NCBI GenBank assembly: GCA_913063325.1
Contig: CAJXYE010000045.1
Location: forward strand, 1 to 38,130
Reading direction: 5' to 3'
DNA from: an uncultured Colwellia sp.
GTDB taxonomy: Bacteria > Pseudomonadota > Gammaproteobacteria > Enterobacterales > Alteromonadaceae
Length of the DNA stretch: 38,130 nucleotides
A program made the translations under genes and the position numbers. Positions within the stretch are counted from its first letter, which is position 1; each line of letters begins with the position of its first letter. The notes beneath the pieces were generated by a model. It worked only from the letters and a program-made list of their open reading frames with translations. It was not told the DNA's origin and did no database searches. This document shows positions 7,976 through 16,771 of this stretch, one piece after another.

Positions 7976-10522
7976 ATGAAACAAGAAGATATTATTTTAA
8001 ATAAGGCTAACGACAACAAAAACGTGCCAAGCAATGAGTTTGCTGAACATGAGTTTGTAGCTGACATAACCACAGAAAATAAACTGGCTAAGCATGCTAT
8101 TCAAGTGCACAAATTTGGTGGTAGTTCCTTAGCAACGCCAAAATGCATTAAACGTGCGCTTGAAATTATCCGCGAAAATTGTCAGTTAAATGATATTGTT
8201 GTGGTATCAGCCAACGGTAAAACTACCGACAGTTTATTTGCTATCTATTCTCTAGTCGAAAGCACAATCGCTGAACAAACAATGAAAAAAAGTGATGAGT
8301 TATCGCAAGCAATTGCCGATTTAGCACAAGAGCAAGCGAAACTCATCACTGAATTGTTAAATGCTAATAATACTAAGCAATTGCTGCTTAGATTAAATAA
8401 AGACATTGAGCAATTAACTATCTGGTTAGCGACTGATATTGTTCAGTATCACAATGATATTTTAGCCTTAGGCGAAGTGTGGTCAGCACGGTTGTTGTCG
8501 GCGCTACTTAATGAACAGGTTTGCCCAAGTAATAGTATTGATTCGCGTGACTTTCTTGTTATCGATAATGAACAAAACTGTGTGGTTGATACCGCGATAA
8601 GTGCTGCACAATTGAGACGAAGACGTCAGTTTGGTAAATTAGCAGTCATTACTGGTTATATCAGTAAAGATGCTCGTGGTAAAAGCTGCACATTAGGTCG
8701 TAATGGCAGTGACTACTCGGCCACCATTATAGCTTCGTTAGTTTCTGCCGGTAATGTCACTTTATGGACTGATGTTGATGGTATTTATAGTGCCGATCCT
8801 CGGGTAGTACCAAATGCTAGAAAATTACACCGTTTACCAAATGGTGTGGCAAAGGAATTGGGTCGTTTAGGTAATCCGGTTTTACATGCTAAAACATTAT
8901 TGCCACTTATCAACCCATTAAGTGAGCATCATACCCATTTGCATGTTGCTAGTAGTTTTGACCCAGAAGTCATTGGCACTGAAATTGGTAAATTTGGGCA
9001 AATAGCTAAACAAGAGTTATCGGTAACTTATCTGAATGATTTACTGCTGGCGCAATCTGTGAGTTTTACCGGAGAGACGGCAGCCAAGGCTAAATCAACG
9101 TTTTCTCCTATCTGTATGGATGACCAAAATGGTTTTATGGTTATTATGCAAGCGCAACAAAAAGCAGTGAGTCAATGGCTAGCGAGTCATGATGTCGAAG
9201 TGAGCTTTAAGCCCGTTGCGATTATTGCAACCGTTGGCCATCGGGTAGCCGAACGTGGCGATATTAAGGCACGCTTTAAGCGTTCTTTAATAGCGGCCAA
9301 ACCATTAAATTTAGTGGGTAGTGATAATAACCATAGCGTTATTGCCATTTTACCAGAGCCTTGTTCAATTGAACTATTAAATACTGTGCATCATGAAATG
9401 ACTAAAGATGCTCGCCATATCGGTTTAGTGGTTGCGGGTATGGGTAATATAGGTGAGCGCTTTTTAGAACTATTACCGGCACAACTTAATAAAGTTTATG
9501 CTTTAGAAAATTTACACTTAGTTGGTTTACTCTCATCAAAAAAAGCGCTAATTAATAATGATGGTATTGACGTTAACCAAGCCGCATCACTATTTGCTCA
9601 AGACGCCCAAAGTTATGATAGTGAACAGCTTATTTCTTGGTTAACCCAAAATCCATATGATGATTTAATTGTTGTAGATATCACGCCAAGTGAAAATTTT
9701 AGTTTATTGTATGAACAGATGTTTTCTTTAGGTGTACACGTTATTGGCGCTAACAAATGGGCAGCTTCAAGTAGCACCGCTCATTATAATAATTTAGTAA
9801 ATACTGCTGACAGTAATAACAGCTTATGGTTAGGTAATACGACGGTAGGCGCAGGCTTGCCAATAAACTATGCTATCGATGACTTACGTCAAAGTGGCGA
9901 CAGCATTAGCGAAATTTCCGGTATTTTTTCAGGTACCCTTTCTTGGTTATTTGAAACCTACGATGGTAGTTCAAAATTTTCAGAGCTGTTATTGAATGCT
10001 TTAGCACAAGGCATTACCGAGCCTGATCCTCGTGAAGATTTATCAGGTCGAGATGTGCAACGAAAATTATTGATTTTAGCGCGAAAAGCGGGTTTTGAAT
10101 TAGCATTAGAGGACATCGATTGTCAGAATTTAGTACCAGAGGCATTACAATCATTATCAACTAATGACTTTTTGGCCAGAGCTAATGAGTTAGATGAATA
10201 CTTTGCCAGCGCACTATCTGATGCACAGAGTAACGATGAATGCATTCGTTATGTTGCACGTTTTCAACATAATGAAGCAACAGGCGTTAGTGCAAAAGTG
10301 AGCTTAGAAGTATTACCTCAAAGTGATGCTTTTGCTAATTTAACACCTTGTGATAATATTTTTAAGATCAGTAGTCTTTGGTATCAAGAAAATCCATTAA
10401 TTATCAGTGGTCCTGGAGCTGGACGAGATGTTACTGCTGGTGGTTTACATTCAGATCTTGTTAAAATTTGTCAGCAACTTACTCATAAGCAAAATCAAGT
10501 GAAAATTAAAGGCATAAACTAA
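7976..10522 (+). CDS. metL: bifunctional aspartokinase II / homoserine dehydrogenase II
   Basis: Catalyses the first (aspartate phosphorylation) and third (aspartate semialdehyde reduction) steps of the aspartate pathway, feeding methionine synthesis. Aspartokinase covers about residues 42-320, with KFGGSS at 46-51 and LGRNGSDYSAT further on; a regulatory ACT-like linker follows. Homoserine dehydrogenase covers about 483-845, with the nucleotide-binding GMGNIG at 488-493, TVGAGLPI, SGTLSWLF and the C-terminal GPGAGRDVTAGG. At 848 residues it is about 40 longer than E. coli MetL, because of a poorly conserved N-terminal extension; no later methionine offers a better start. It follows metB and is presumably co-repressed by MetJ. 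Confidence 0.97.
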   Translation: MKQEDIILNKANDNKNVPSNEFAEHEFVADITTENKLAKHAIQVHKFGGSSLATPKCIKRALEIIRENCQLNDIVVVSANGKTTDSLFAIYSLVESTIAEQTMKKSDELSQAIADLAQEQAKLITELLNANNTKQLLLRLNKDIEQLTIWLATDIVQYHNDILALGEVWSARLLSALLNEQVCPSNSIDSRDFLVIDNEQNCVVDTAISAAQLRRRRQFGKLAVITGYISKDARGKSCTLGRNGSDYSATIIASLVSAGNVTLWTDVDGIYSADPRVVPNARKLHRLPNGVAKELGRLGNPVLHAKTLLPLINPLSEHHTHLHVASSFDPEVIGTEIGKFGQIAKQELSVTYLNDLLLAQSVSFTGETAAKAKSTFSPICMDDQNGFMVIMQAQQKAVSQWLASHDVEVSFKPVAIIATVGHRVAERGDIKARFKRSLIAAKPLNLVGSDNNHSVIAILPEPCSIELLNTVHHEMTKDARHIGLVVAGMGNIGERFLELLPAQLNKVYALENLHLVGLLSSKKALINNDGIDVNQAASLFAQDAQSYDSEQLISWLTQNPYDDLIVVDITPSENFSLLYEQMFSLGVHVIGANKWAASSSTAHYNNLVNTADSNNSLWLGNTTVGAGLPINYAIDDLRQSGDSISEISGIFSGTLSWLFETYDGSSKFSELLLNALAQGITEPDPREDLSGRDVQRKLLILARKAGFELALEDIDCQNLVPEALQSLSTNDFLARANELDEYFASALSDAQSNDECIRYVARFQHNEATGVSAKVSLEVLPQSDAFANLTPCDNIFKISSLWYQENPLIISGPGAGRDVTAGGLHSDLVKICQQLTHKQNQVKIKGIN

Positions 10523-10572
10523 GGATAGCTCTAGACTCCATGGTTCTACGGCTTTAATGGGTAAATTTGGAG

Positions 10573-10692
10573 TCAAGGGGTTATCGGATATCTGTGTTGG
10601 TATCCAATAATCCCTTCTTCTTTCATTTCTTCTAACGCTTTAGTAAATGCATAGGCAATCGAGAGAATCTTAAGTACATAGTTTTTAATTAT
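10573..10692 (-). pseudogene. possible C-terminal gene remnant
   Basis: On the minus strand, 39 codons are open between a TAA at 10693-10695 and a TGA at 10573-10575, encoding a charged amphipathic tail (AFTKALEEMKEEGIIGYQ in the middle). The pattern recalls the C-terminal helix of extracellular solute-binding proteins of the SBP_bac_3 type. There is no good start codon and no upstream domain. It may be a decayed gene end or chance. The rest of 10523-10859 shows only the hairpin and a 13-bp direct repeat. Confidence 0.3.
10575..10616 (+). terminator. probable terminator after metBL
   Basis: A long hairpin: 10575-10590 pairs with 10601-10616 at 14 of 16 positions (one further G-U possible), with a 10-nt loop, followed by a pyrimidine-rich tail (CTTCTTTCATTTC). 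It begins 53 bases after the metL stop. A 7-bp inverted repeat (GACTCCA 10534 / TGGAGTC 10568) precedes it. The hairpin overlaps the minus-strand reading frame described separately. Confidence 0.55.
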
Positions 10693-10859
10693 TTAATGCA
10701 CTGATTATTTGTGGTGATGTTTAATATTTGTTGTTTTTCTAGCCCTAGAGTAGGGATGCTACTTAATGAATTAGCTTTGACAGACATCAAAGGTTGATTT
10801 ATTACACTATTACTCGCATTATTCATTAATGTTTAATATTTTTCAGCTTCAGTGATTCA

Positions 10860-12236
10860 ATGGCTAAAGACTCTCCTCACCAAACACATTACACACGACA
10901 AATTCATCATTTGTTAGGCAAAGTCTATGGCAAAAGTGCTGTTAAAGACTCCTTGCTAGATCGTGCTATCGGTTATTTTGAGCATGAAGAGTTTTGTCCT
11001 TCGGATGAACAAATATCTACTGATGAGTCTCGCCTAGAGTTAATGGAGCGTACTGCGCGTCATTCTAACTTGTTATCAATTGCGCTAACGATTTTAGAGT
11101 TAAGCGAAGGGGATAGCTTCACTGAAAATAACCGTAAGTCTGCGCAATTTCTGGGTACGATACAATTATTAAGTCCTACTGAAGGTAAGCGGGTTGCTAA
11201 GAGTAACGAACAAAGTAAGTCGGTTTATAAAGCGGTACTCTCGTTAAGGTTACTCGACCAATTAATTATTGATGGTAAGATGGTTGAACCCTATATCAAT
11301 AAATTTTTAACCAATATTTCAGCAAAACAATATAGTGACTTTGCTAGTCATGATAGTGAAGCCCATCAAAGGTTTGTTGCACAAGTCAAAGTTCCGTTTA
11401 TCATGGCGGCATTATTACAAGATATTGGTAATTATCATCCCAAAGCTCAAAATATACTGCTGGGTAGTGATGGCAAGTTAGATCCCTTTCGCACGTTAGA
11501 GATTAAAGAGCGAAAAGAATTACTGCAAATTAACTATCGTGAAACGATTAAGTACTTGACTGAGGGTCTTGGAATCCCTGCTTTTGTTGGTAATACCAAG
11601 GAAGAACGAGAGCAATTTTTGACGGATGAGCAAGATAAATTAACTTTTATTAAATTGCTATTAAAAACAAGTGTTAATCCAAAACACACCATTGGTAACG
11701 TACTTAAAGTCCCGCAAATTTACACATCTATAATCTTGTCAACCAAAGCCAGTTACAACTACAAGTTATTACCTCAGGTCTTTCAGGTATTAAACAAAAA
11801 TGCTCAGCTTGGTGCCTGTGCTAAAGGAGTTGTTGATGCATTATATACAATCACCGGCATGTTTCCGCAGGGTTTTGGTATTGTTTATATGCCATCAGGT
11901 GAGTTTGGTGAGCAAGGTGACTGTTATGAGTATGCAATTGTAAATAACCTTTACCCAAAAAAAGCGGAATACCCTATTTGCCGATTGACCACTCGAAAAC
12001 TAACTTTTATCAGTTATGGACAAAATAGCGTAATTCCAAAGTCGAGTAATTTATATTTCACGCAAACGGCCAAGAAACTGGCAACGTTAAGCAAAGACCG
12101 TTTGAATGAAATATTAGAACTATTAAGTTCTAATTCCCAAGAAAGAAAACAATTAGACCTACTACCAAGGTGTTGGCAGGCTAATGAGTTCTTCTCAATT
12201 AAAGCTAATCAAAATCTTTGGAACAAAACTGAATAA
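10860..12236 (+). CDS. HD-GYP-like protein with degenerate active site
   Basis: A 458-residue soluble protein of uncertain function. Residues about 180-340 track the order of an HD-GYP phosphodiesterase domain: AALLQDIGNYHPKA stands where ALLHDIGK is expected, then a KVPQIYTSI segment where the VADIYDAL helix would be, then TGMFPQGFGIVYMPSGE resembling the C-terminal YPPGTLVRLSDGE strand. The HD pair reads QD, the GYP motif is not visible, and the later Asp-Ala-Leu is lost, so metal binding and cyclic di-GMP hydrolysis are unlikely. The N-terminal ~170 residues are helical and unrecognised. The ATG at 10860 has no clear Shine-Dalgarno sequence. It stands alone between metL and argE. The HD-GYP assignment is by eye; a scaffold or binding role is only an inference. 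Confidence 0.8.
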   Translation: MAKDSPHQTHYTRQIHHLLGKVYGKSAVKDSLLDRAIGYFEHEEFCPSDEQISTDESRLELMERTARHSNLLSIALTILELSEGDSFTENNRKSAQFLGTIQLLSPTEGKRVAKSNEQSKSVYKAVLSLRLLDQLIIDGKMVEPYINKFLTNISAKQYSDFASHDSEAHQRFVAQVKVPFIMAALLQDIGNYHPKAQNILLGSDGKLDPFRTLEIKERKELLQINYRETIKYLTEGLGIPAFVGNTKEEREQFLTDEQDKLTFIKLLLKTSVNPKHTIGNVLKVPQIYTSIILSTKASYNYKLLPQVFQVLNKNAQLGACAKGVVDALYTITGMFPQGFGIVYMPSGEFGEQGDCYEYAIVNNLYPKKAEYPICRLTTRKLTFISYGQNSVIPKSSNLYFTQTAKKLATLSKDRLNEILELLSSNSQERKQLDLLPRCWQANEFFSIKANQNLWNKTE

Positions 12237-12347
12237 TACGAATATTATGAAGAATTGATTGGGTACTTTTATAAGGAAATAAATGGATGCCAGCTCAACT
12301 AAAAAAGTAAACGTATTGCCGCAATTGATTGGATGTGCGGTTTTGTT

Positions 12348-12395
12348 ATGATCTCTGTTATAGACCATGTATCTATGGTCTATAACAGAGATCAT
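12348..12395. repeat. perfect inverted repeat with 21-bp arms
   Basis: 12348-12368 is the exact reverse complement of 12375-12395, separated by a 6-nt loop (GTATCT). The arms are AT-rich with a central CTGTTATAG. There is no T run after either arm, so it is not a standard terminator. The surrounding 12237-12586 has no convincing gene: a weak 5-bp stem (CCGCA 12319 / TGCGG 12336) followed by TTTT may terminate the upstream gene, and short minus-strand frames occur at 12392-12560. Confidence 0.9.
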
Positions 12396-12586
12396 TTGTC
12401 GAATGACTCTGCAGCTAATTTCATTCTAGGTACCCCACTACCGCCTTTGAATTCTTTACTCGTTAGATAAGCCATATTTGTGCACCTGTTTTTGTTTTTC
12501 TTGCTGGTACTGATTTAGCCATAAGCGTCGAACGCAAAACACCCAGATTCTATATACTTGAAATACCTGTAAAGTAAAAACAATAA

Positions 12587-12618
12587 AAAGGTCGTCATAA
12601 TTATAAATGACGGCCTTT
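12587..12618. terminator. terminator of argE, probably bidirectional
   Basis: AAAGGTCGTCAT (12587-12598) pairs with ATGACGGCCTTT (12607-12618), with one G-T wobble. T-rich tails lie on both sides: TTTTTATTG on the minus side, serving argE, and TTTTTATTTTT on the plus side. Confidence 0.85.
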
Positions 12619-12645
12619 TTTATTTTTCTGTGAAAATACTAATAA

Positions 12646-13794
12646 CTATAAGCAGTAATGTTGAATCATCTTGGTCAGTAGCTTTTCTGTTTTATCAATT
12701 TCGCTATGGGCTAAGAACTCATTAGGTTGATGGGCTTGCTCAATAGAGCCTGGACCTAGCACTATAGTTTGACAACCTAGTTGTTGAATATATGGCGCTT
12801 CAGTGGCGTAATTAACCGCACAACAATGATGACCACTTATCTCCTCAGCAATACTTATCAGGGTACTGGGTTTCTTTTGTTCAAAGCTGGGTGAGCTCGG
12901 ATGCATTTCGGCAAAGCTAATTCTACCAGGGTATAGTTCAGCTAAAGGTTTTAAGGCCTCACTTAACCAATTAATCAATTCATCATCACTCATACCGGGT
13001 AATGAGCGTAAATCAATATCTAAAGTGCAATGACCACAAATTCTATTAGCATTATCACCACCTAAGATAGCCCCTAAGTTTAAGGTAGGTGCCGGTACAT
13101 CAAAGGCATTGTTTTCATAATTGAGTTGAAATTTTTCTTTTAGCTCAATTAACTGACCAATAACCTTATGCATAATCTCTATAGCATTAATGCCAAGATT
13201 TGGCTTGCTTGAATGGCCAGATTTACCTTCAACGCTAATTCGATGTGACATATGACCTTTATGCATAACCACAGGTACTAAATTGGTTGGCTCACCGATA
13301 ATGGCAACATCAGGTTTTATCGCTTGGCTTTTGGCAAAAAAACGTGCGCCAGCCATGGTTGTTTCTTCATCCGCGGTAGCAAGAATGTACAAGGGTTTTT
13401 TCAGTTGAGAAGCCGATAAATTTTTACAGACTTGTAAAATAAAAGCAAAAAAACCCTTCATATCACAAGTACCTAAACCGAAAAATTTATCTTCTTGATT
13501 TAACACTTTATGCGGATCTGATTGCCAACTGTTTTCATCAAAGGGAACAGTGTCACTGTGACCTGCCAATAATAATCCCCCTTCACCAGTGCCTAACTTA
13601 GCGAGTAGGTTAAATTTATTACTAGTATCAGGTACTGCTTGAATTTCAACACTGAAACCTAGTTGCTCAAACCAAGTGGCTAAGAGTTGAATAACGTCTT
13701 TATTTCCTTGATCCCAGCTTGGTTGTGTAGAGCTAATAGAAGAGCAAGCGATTAACTGGCTTAAGCTTTGAATGAAATTAGGCAGTTGTGTCAT
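12646..13794 (-). CDS. argE: acetylornithine deacetylase
   Basis: Removes the acetyl group from N2-acetylornithine to give ornithine, the step that completes the linear (non-cycling) branch of arginine synthesis. This 382-residue M20-family metallopeptidase shows the metal site in LLAGHSDTVPFD (His-Asp), CDMKGFFAF, and the catalytic ADEETTMAGA segment, with a dimerisation domain in the middle (about residues 175-290). The ATG is preceded by a modest AGGT. It diverges from argC across a 123-bp region with candidate ArgR sites, the same arrangement as argE/argCBH in E. coli. Its presence means the linear pathway needs ArgA activity, which the cluster supplies. Confidence 0.97.
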   Translation of the reverse strand: MTQLPNFIQSLSQLIACSSISSTQPSWDQGNKDVIQLLATWFEQLGFSVEIQAVPDTSNKFNLLAKLGTGEGGLLLAGHSDTVPFDENSWQSDPHKVLNQEDKFFGLGTCDMKGFFAFILQVCKNLSASQLKKPLYILATADEETTMAGARFFAKSQAIKPDVAIIGEPTNLVPVVMHKGHMSHRISVEGKSGHSSKPNLGINAIEIMHKVIGQLIELKEKFQLNYENNAFDVPAPTLNLGAILGGDNANRICGHCTLDIDLRSLPGMSDDELINWLSEALKPLAELYPGRISFAEMHPSSPSFEQKKPSTLISIAEEISGHHCCAVNYATEAPYIQQLGCQTIVLGPGSIEQAHQPNEFLAHSEIDKTEKLLTKMIQHYCL

Positions 13795-13809
13795 ATATGA
13801 CCTATAAGT

Positions 13810-13860
13810 TTCGAATAATTACTTAAATAGTTATGCTGATAAGTTGCATAACTACCCATG
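13810..13860. promoter_or_regulatory. candidate ArgR operator region between argE and argC
   Basis: Two 18-bp windows resemble the ARG box (TGAAT-4-ATTCA core). In 13810-13827 the core is CGAAT-AATT-ACTTA; in 13843-13860 it is TGCAT-AACT-ACCCA, each with 7 of 10 core matches. Between them TAGTTATGC (13828-13836) and GCATAACTA (13846-13854) form a perfect 9-bp inverted repeat. Centre spacing (33 bp) differs from the usual 21 bp, so the exact boxes are uncertain. Confidence 0.4.
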
Positions 13861-13917
13861 CGGTGTTACCTTACCTTTATAGTGTAAATAACCTGCTTTA
13901 ATAAGGCTACTTCAAAA

Positions 13918-14973
13918 ATGACAAAGGCTATACCAGATTCGAATAACAGTATGCAAAAAGTGGCGATTATCGGGGCTAGTGGTTATGCTGGTGCAGAACT
14001 TGTGGGACTTTTAGGTAACCATGCTCAAGCAGAAATTGTCCACTTAGTTGTTTCTGAAAATAGTAGTTCAGAAGGTAAACTTTTTAGTGATTTACATGGT
14101 CGTTTTCAAGGTGTTTGTGACCTGCCATTGCAGGCCTTTTCGTCTACATGGTTTGATCAATATGCTAAGGACTTAGATGTAGTCTTTTTTGCTACCCCCC
14201 ATGATTTTAGTGCTGATTGGGCGCAAGCCTTTGTTGATTCAGGTGTAAAAGTCTTTGATTTATCGGGTGGCTTTAGACTGAAAGATGCTTCAGATTACCC
14301 TAAATACTATGGTTTTGAACATGCTAATACTGACGCTTTAGCAAAAGCACAATATGGCTTAGCTGAATGGCAACACGATGACATTGCCAATACAAACTTA
14401 GTGGCTGTGCCTGGTTGTTACCCAACAGCAAGTTTACTTTGCTTAAAACCATTGACTGTTAACAATCTACATCTAGAAAATTCTCTTATTGTGGTTAATG
14501 GTATAAGTGGTGTTAGCGGCGCTGGTAGAAGTGCTTCTTTAGCAACTAACTTTAATGAAGTAAGTTTAAAGCCATATAATATTTTACAACACAGACATCA
14601 GCCAGAGATTTCACAAGAAGCCAATGCGCAGGTAATATTTAATCCTCATTTAGCGCCTTATAAGAGAGGTCTATTAGCGACAGTGACTTTACAGCTTAAA
14701 GCTGAGGTAACTGAGAGACAAGTACAGCAAGCGTTTGAAGAAGCTTACAACGATAAACCTTTAGTAAGAATAGTAAACAGTTGGCCAGAAATTGGCAATG
14801 TTGCTCATACACCATTTGCTGATGTTCACTGGAAATTTGATGAAGAAAAACAAGTTGTAGTGGTAAGTTGTGCTATTGATAATTTACTGAAAGGTGCAGC
14901 TTCGCAAGCAGTGCAATGTTTCAACATTTCACTGGATTTTCCTAGTGAGTATTCATTGATTAATACGCATTAA
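13918..14973 (+). CDS. argC: N-acetyl-gamma-glutamyl-phosphate reductase
   Basis: NADPH-dependent reduction of N-acetylglutamyl phosphate to the semialdehyde, the third step of arginine synthesis. The Rossmann loop GASGYAG is at residues 19-25; the catalytic cysteine is C167 in AVPGCYPTA; the C-terminal HRHQPEI histidine segment is present. At 351 residues it carries about 11 extra N-terminal residues; ATG 13918 has an AAGG at 13903-13906, whereas the alternative ATG 13951 has no ribosome site. It heads the argCBFGH(A)A run. Confidence 0.96.
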   Translation: MTKAIPDSNNSMQKVAIIGASGYAGAELVGLLGNHAQAEIVHLVVSENSSSEGKLFSDLHGRFQGVCDLPLQAFSSTWFDQYAKDLDVVFFATPHDFSADWAQAFVDSGVKVFDLSGGFRLKDASDYPKYYGFEHANTDALAKAQYGLAEWQHDDIANTNLVAVPGCYPTASLLCLKPLTVNNLHLENSLIVVNGISGVSGAGRSASLATNFNEVSLKPYNILQHRHQPEISQEANAQVIFNPHLAPYKRGLLATVTLQLKAEVTERQVQQAFEEAYNDKPLVRIVNSWPEIGNVAHTPFADVHWKFDEEKQVVVVSCAIDNLLKGAASQAVQCFNISLDFPSEYSLINTH

Positions 14974-15017
14974 TCCATATATAGAAATTAGATAAAAGTT
15001 TGAGTGAAGGAATAGCA

Positions 15018-15800
15018 ATGAATAACCCTGTATTAAAACCATTAGTCATTAAAATTGGCGGCGCCATTCTTGAAAAAGAATCAGCATTGAGTGCGCTGTT
15101 AAAGGTGATTTCACAGTTAAAAAACAAACAAGTGGTTTTAGTACATGGCGGTGGCTGTGTCGTTGATGAAATGTTAGCCCAAGCGGGGTTTACTACCAAG
15201 AAAAAACATGGTTTACGTATCACACCAAAAGATCAAATAGCGTTAATAAGCGGAGCTCTCGCGGGAACGGTTAATAAAGCTATTGTTGCTACGGCGAATA
15301 GCATGAACTTAGCTGCTGTTGGTTTATCGCTAAATGATGGCGATATGATAAGTTGTACCTTATCTGAGCAAGAATTGGGTCAAGTAGGCGTGCCACAGAC
15401 CAATAGCAGTAAATTATTAGATGTTTTATTAAAAACAAATTTTCTCCCCATCGTTTCATCAATTGGTGCTTTAGATAATGGCGATTTAGTTAATGTGAAT
15501 GCAGATGATGCAGCGGTGGCCATTTGTCAGCTACTTAATGCTGAATTATTACTGTTAACTGATGTCAATGGTGTAAAAGGTGCGAATGGCGAGTATTTAT
15601 CATCACTTAACGGTGCAGAGGCCAAAAACCTTATTGAGCAAGGTATCATTGCTGGTGGTATGACAGCTAAAGTCAATGCTGCTTTACATGCAGCTCAGCA
15701 GTTACGACGAAGTATCGCGGTTGCCAGTTGGCAATCGCCAGAGCAAATAACCCAATTACTTGATGGAAATGGCATTGGCACACAAATTCAGCCAAATTAG
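15018..15800 (+). CDS. argB: acetylglutamate kinase
   Basis: Phosphorylates N-acetylglutamate with ATP, second step of arginine synthesis. This 260-residue amino-acid-kinase-fold protein has KIGG at 12-15, the HGGG phosphate loop at 43-46, GLRITP, and the NVNADDAA and LLTDVNGV segments. It lacks the N-terminal helix of arginine-inhibited kinases, like the E. coli enzyme. I choose the ATG at 15018 because AAGGA (15007-15011) lies 6 bases upstream; the longer reading from TTG 15000 is unsupported. It lies 44 bases after argC and 29 before argF. Confidence 0.96.
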   Translation: MNNPVLKPLVIKIGGAILEKESALSALLKVISQLKNKQVVLVHGGGCVVDEMLAQAGFTTKKKHGLRITPKDQIALISGALAGTVNKAIVATANSMNLAAVGLSLNDGDMISCTLSEQELGQVGVPQTNSSKLLDVLLKTNFLPIVSSIGALDNGDLVNVNADDAAVAICQLLNAELLLLTDVNGVKGANGEYLSSLNGAEAKNLIEQGIIAGGMTAKVNAALHAAQQLRRSIAVASWQSPEQITQLLDGNGIGTQIQPN

Positions 15801-15829
15801 CCTAAACGAAATATTGAGAGAAAATACTT

Positions 15830-16771
15830 ATGTCGAAAAATAACGCATTACAATCAGTAAACAATTTTTTAGCTGATGATCAGTTAAACAAAGAGCAATT
15901 ATTAGCATTAATTGACTTAGCGATTAATATCAAGCAACACCCTAATGATTACAGCCAAGTATTGGCTGGTAAATCTGTAGCGATGATATTTGAAAAACCT
16001 TCTTTAAGAACGCATGTTAGTTTTGATATGGGCATTAATAAATTAGGCGGCCATGCACTCTATTTAGGTCAACAAAATGGCAAGTTAGGGGAACGTGAAC
16101 GAGTGAGTGATTATGCTAAAAATCTATCGTGTTTTGCTGATGTTATTGTCGCCCGTGTATTTAGCCATGACTCAATCCAAGGTTTAGCTGAACATGCAAG
16201 CATTCCGGTGATTAATGCCTTATGTGATGTTTATCATCCGTGTCAGGCACTTGCTGATTTTGTCACGCTATCAGAAACCTACCCAGATTTAAGCCAAGTA
16301 AAATTAGCGTACGTGGGTGATGGTAATAATGTTTCTAATTCATTAATGATTATGGCAGCAACGTTAGGTGTAGATTTTACCTTAGTCTCACCACAAGGCC
16401 ATGAAGCGCAAGCTGATATAGTTGAAAAAACAAAGCAACTTGCACAGATTTCAGGAAGTAAGTTAATACTTACCAATGATATCGATGCGATTGGTAAACA
16501 GGATGTAATTTACACAGATACTTGGATTTCTATGGGTGATGAAGATTCCAGTAAAAAAGCTGAAATTTTAGCTAAGTTTGCCCCTTACCAAGTAAATCAT
16601 GCCTTAATGCATAAAGCGCAAGCGAGCATGGTATTGCACTGTCAACCAGCGCATTTGGAAGAAGAGATCACAACGGAATTATTCGATAGTGAATTATCGA
16701 AAGTATTCCAACAAGCAGAAAATAGAATGTGGGCACAGAATGCCGTACTAGTCACACTATTAGGTAATTAA
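15830..16771 (+). CDS. argF: ornithine carbamoyltransferase (with altered substrate motif)
   Basis: Expected to condense ornithine with carbamoyl phosphate to citrulline. This 313-residue protein has the two-domain transcarbamylase fold. The carbamoyl-phosphate loop reads SLRTH at 58-62 (usual SxRTR), the HPCQ motif is intact at 136-139, and the ornithine-domain loop DTWISMG is present. The conserved HCLP, whose Cys-Leu contacts ornithine, reads HCQP at 270-273. The position in the arg operon and the absence of another transcarbamylase gene here favour ornithine carbamoyltransferase; acetylornithine use is made less likely by the adjacent argE. Its stop codon lies within the left arm of the palindrome at 16765-16887. 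Confidence 0.92.
   Translation: MSKNNALQSVNNFLADDQLNKEQLLALIDLAINIKQHPNDYSQVLAGKSVAMIFEKPSLRTHVSFDMGINKLGGHALYLGQQNGKLGERERVSDYAKNLSCFADVIVARVFSHDSIQGLAEHASIPVINALCDVYHPCQALADFVTLSETYPDLSQVKLAYVGDGNNVSNSLMIMAATLGVDFTLVSPQGHEAQADIVEKTKQLAQISGSKLILTNDIDAIGKQDVIYTDTWISMGDEDSSKKAEILAKFAPYQVNHALMHKAQASMVLHCQPAHLEEEITTELFDSELSKVFQQAENRMWAQNAVLVTLLGN

Noticed and set aside
10717..10841. 13-bp direct repeat ATGTTTAATATTT at 10717 and 10829
   Set aside because: It is AT-rich, has only two copies 112 bases apart and has no associated gene or symmetry; probably chance in low-G+C DNA.
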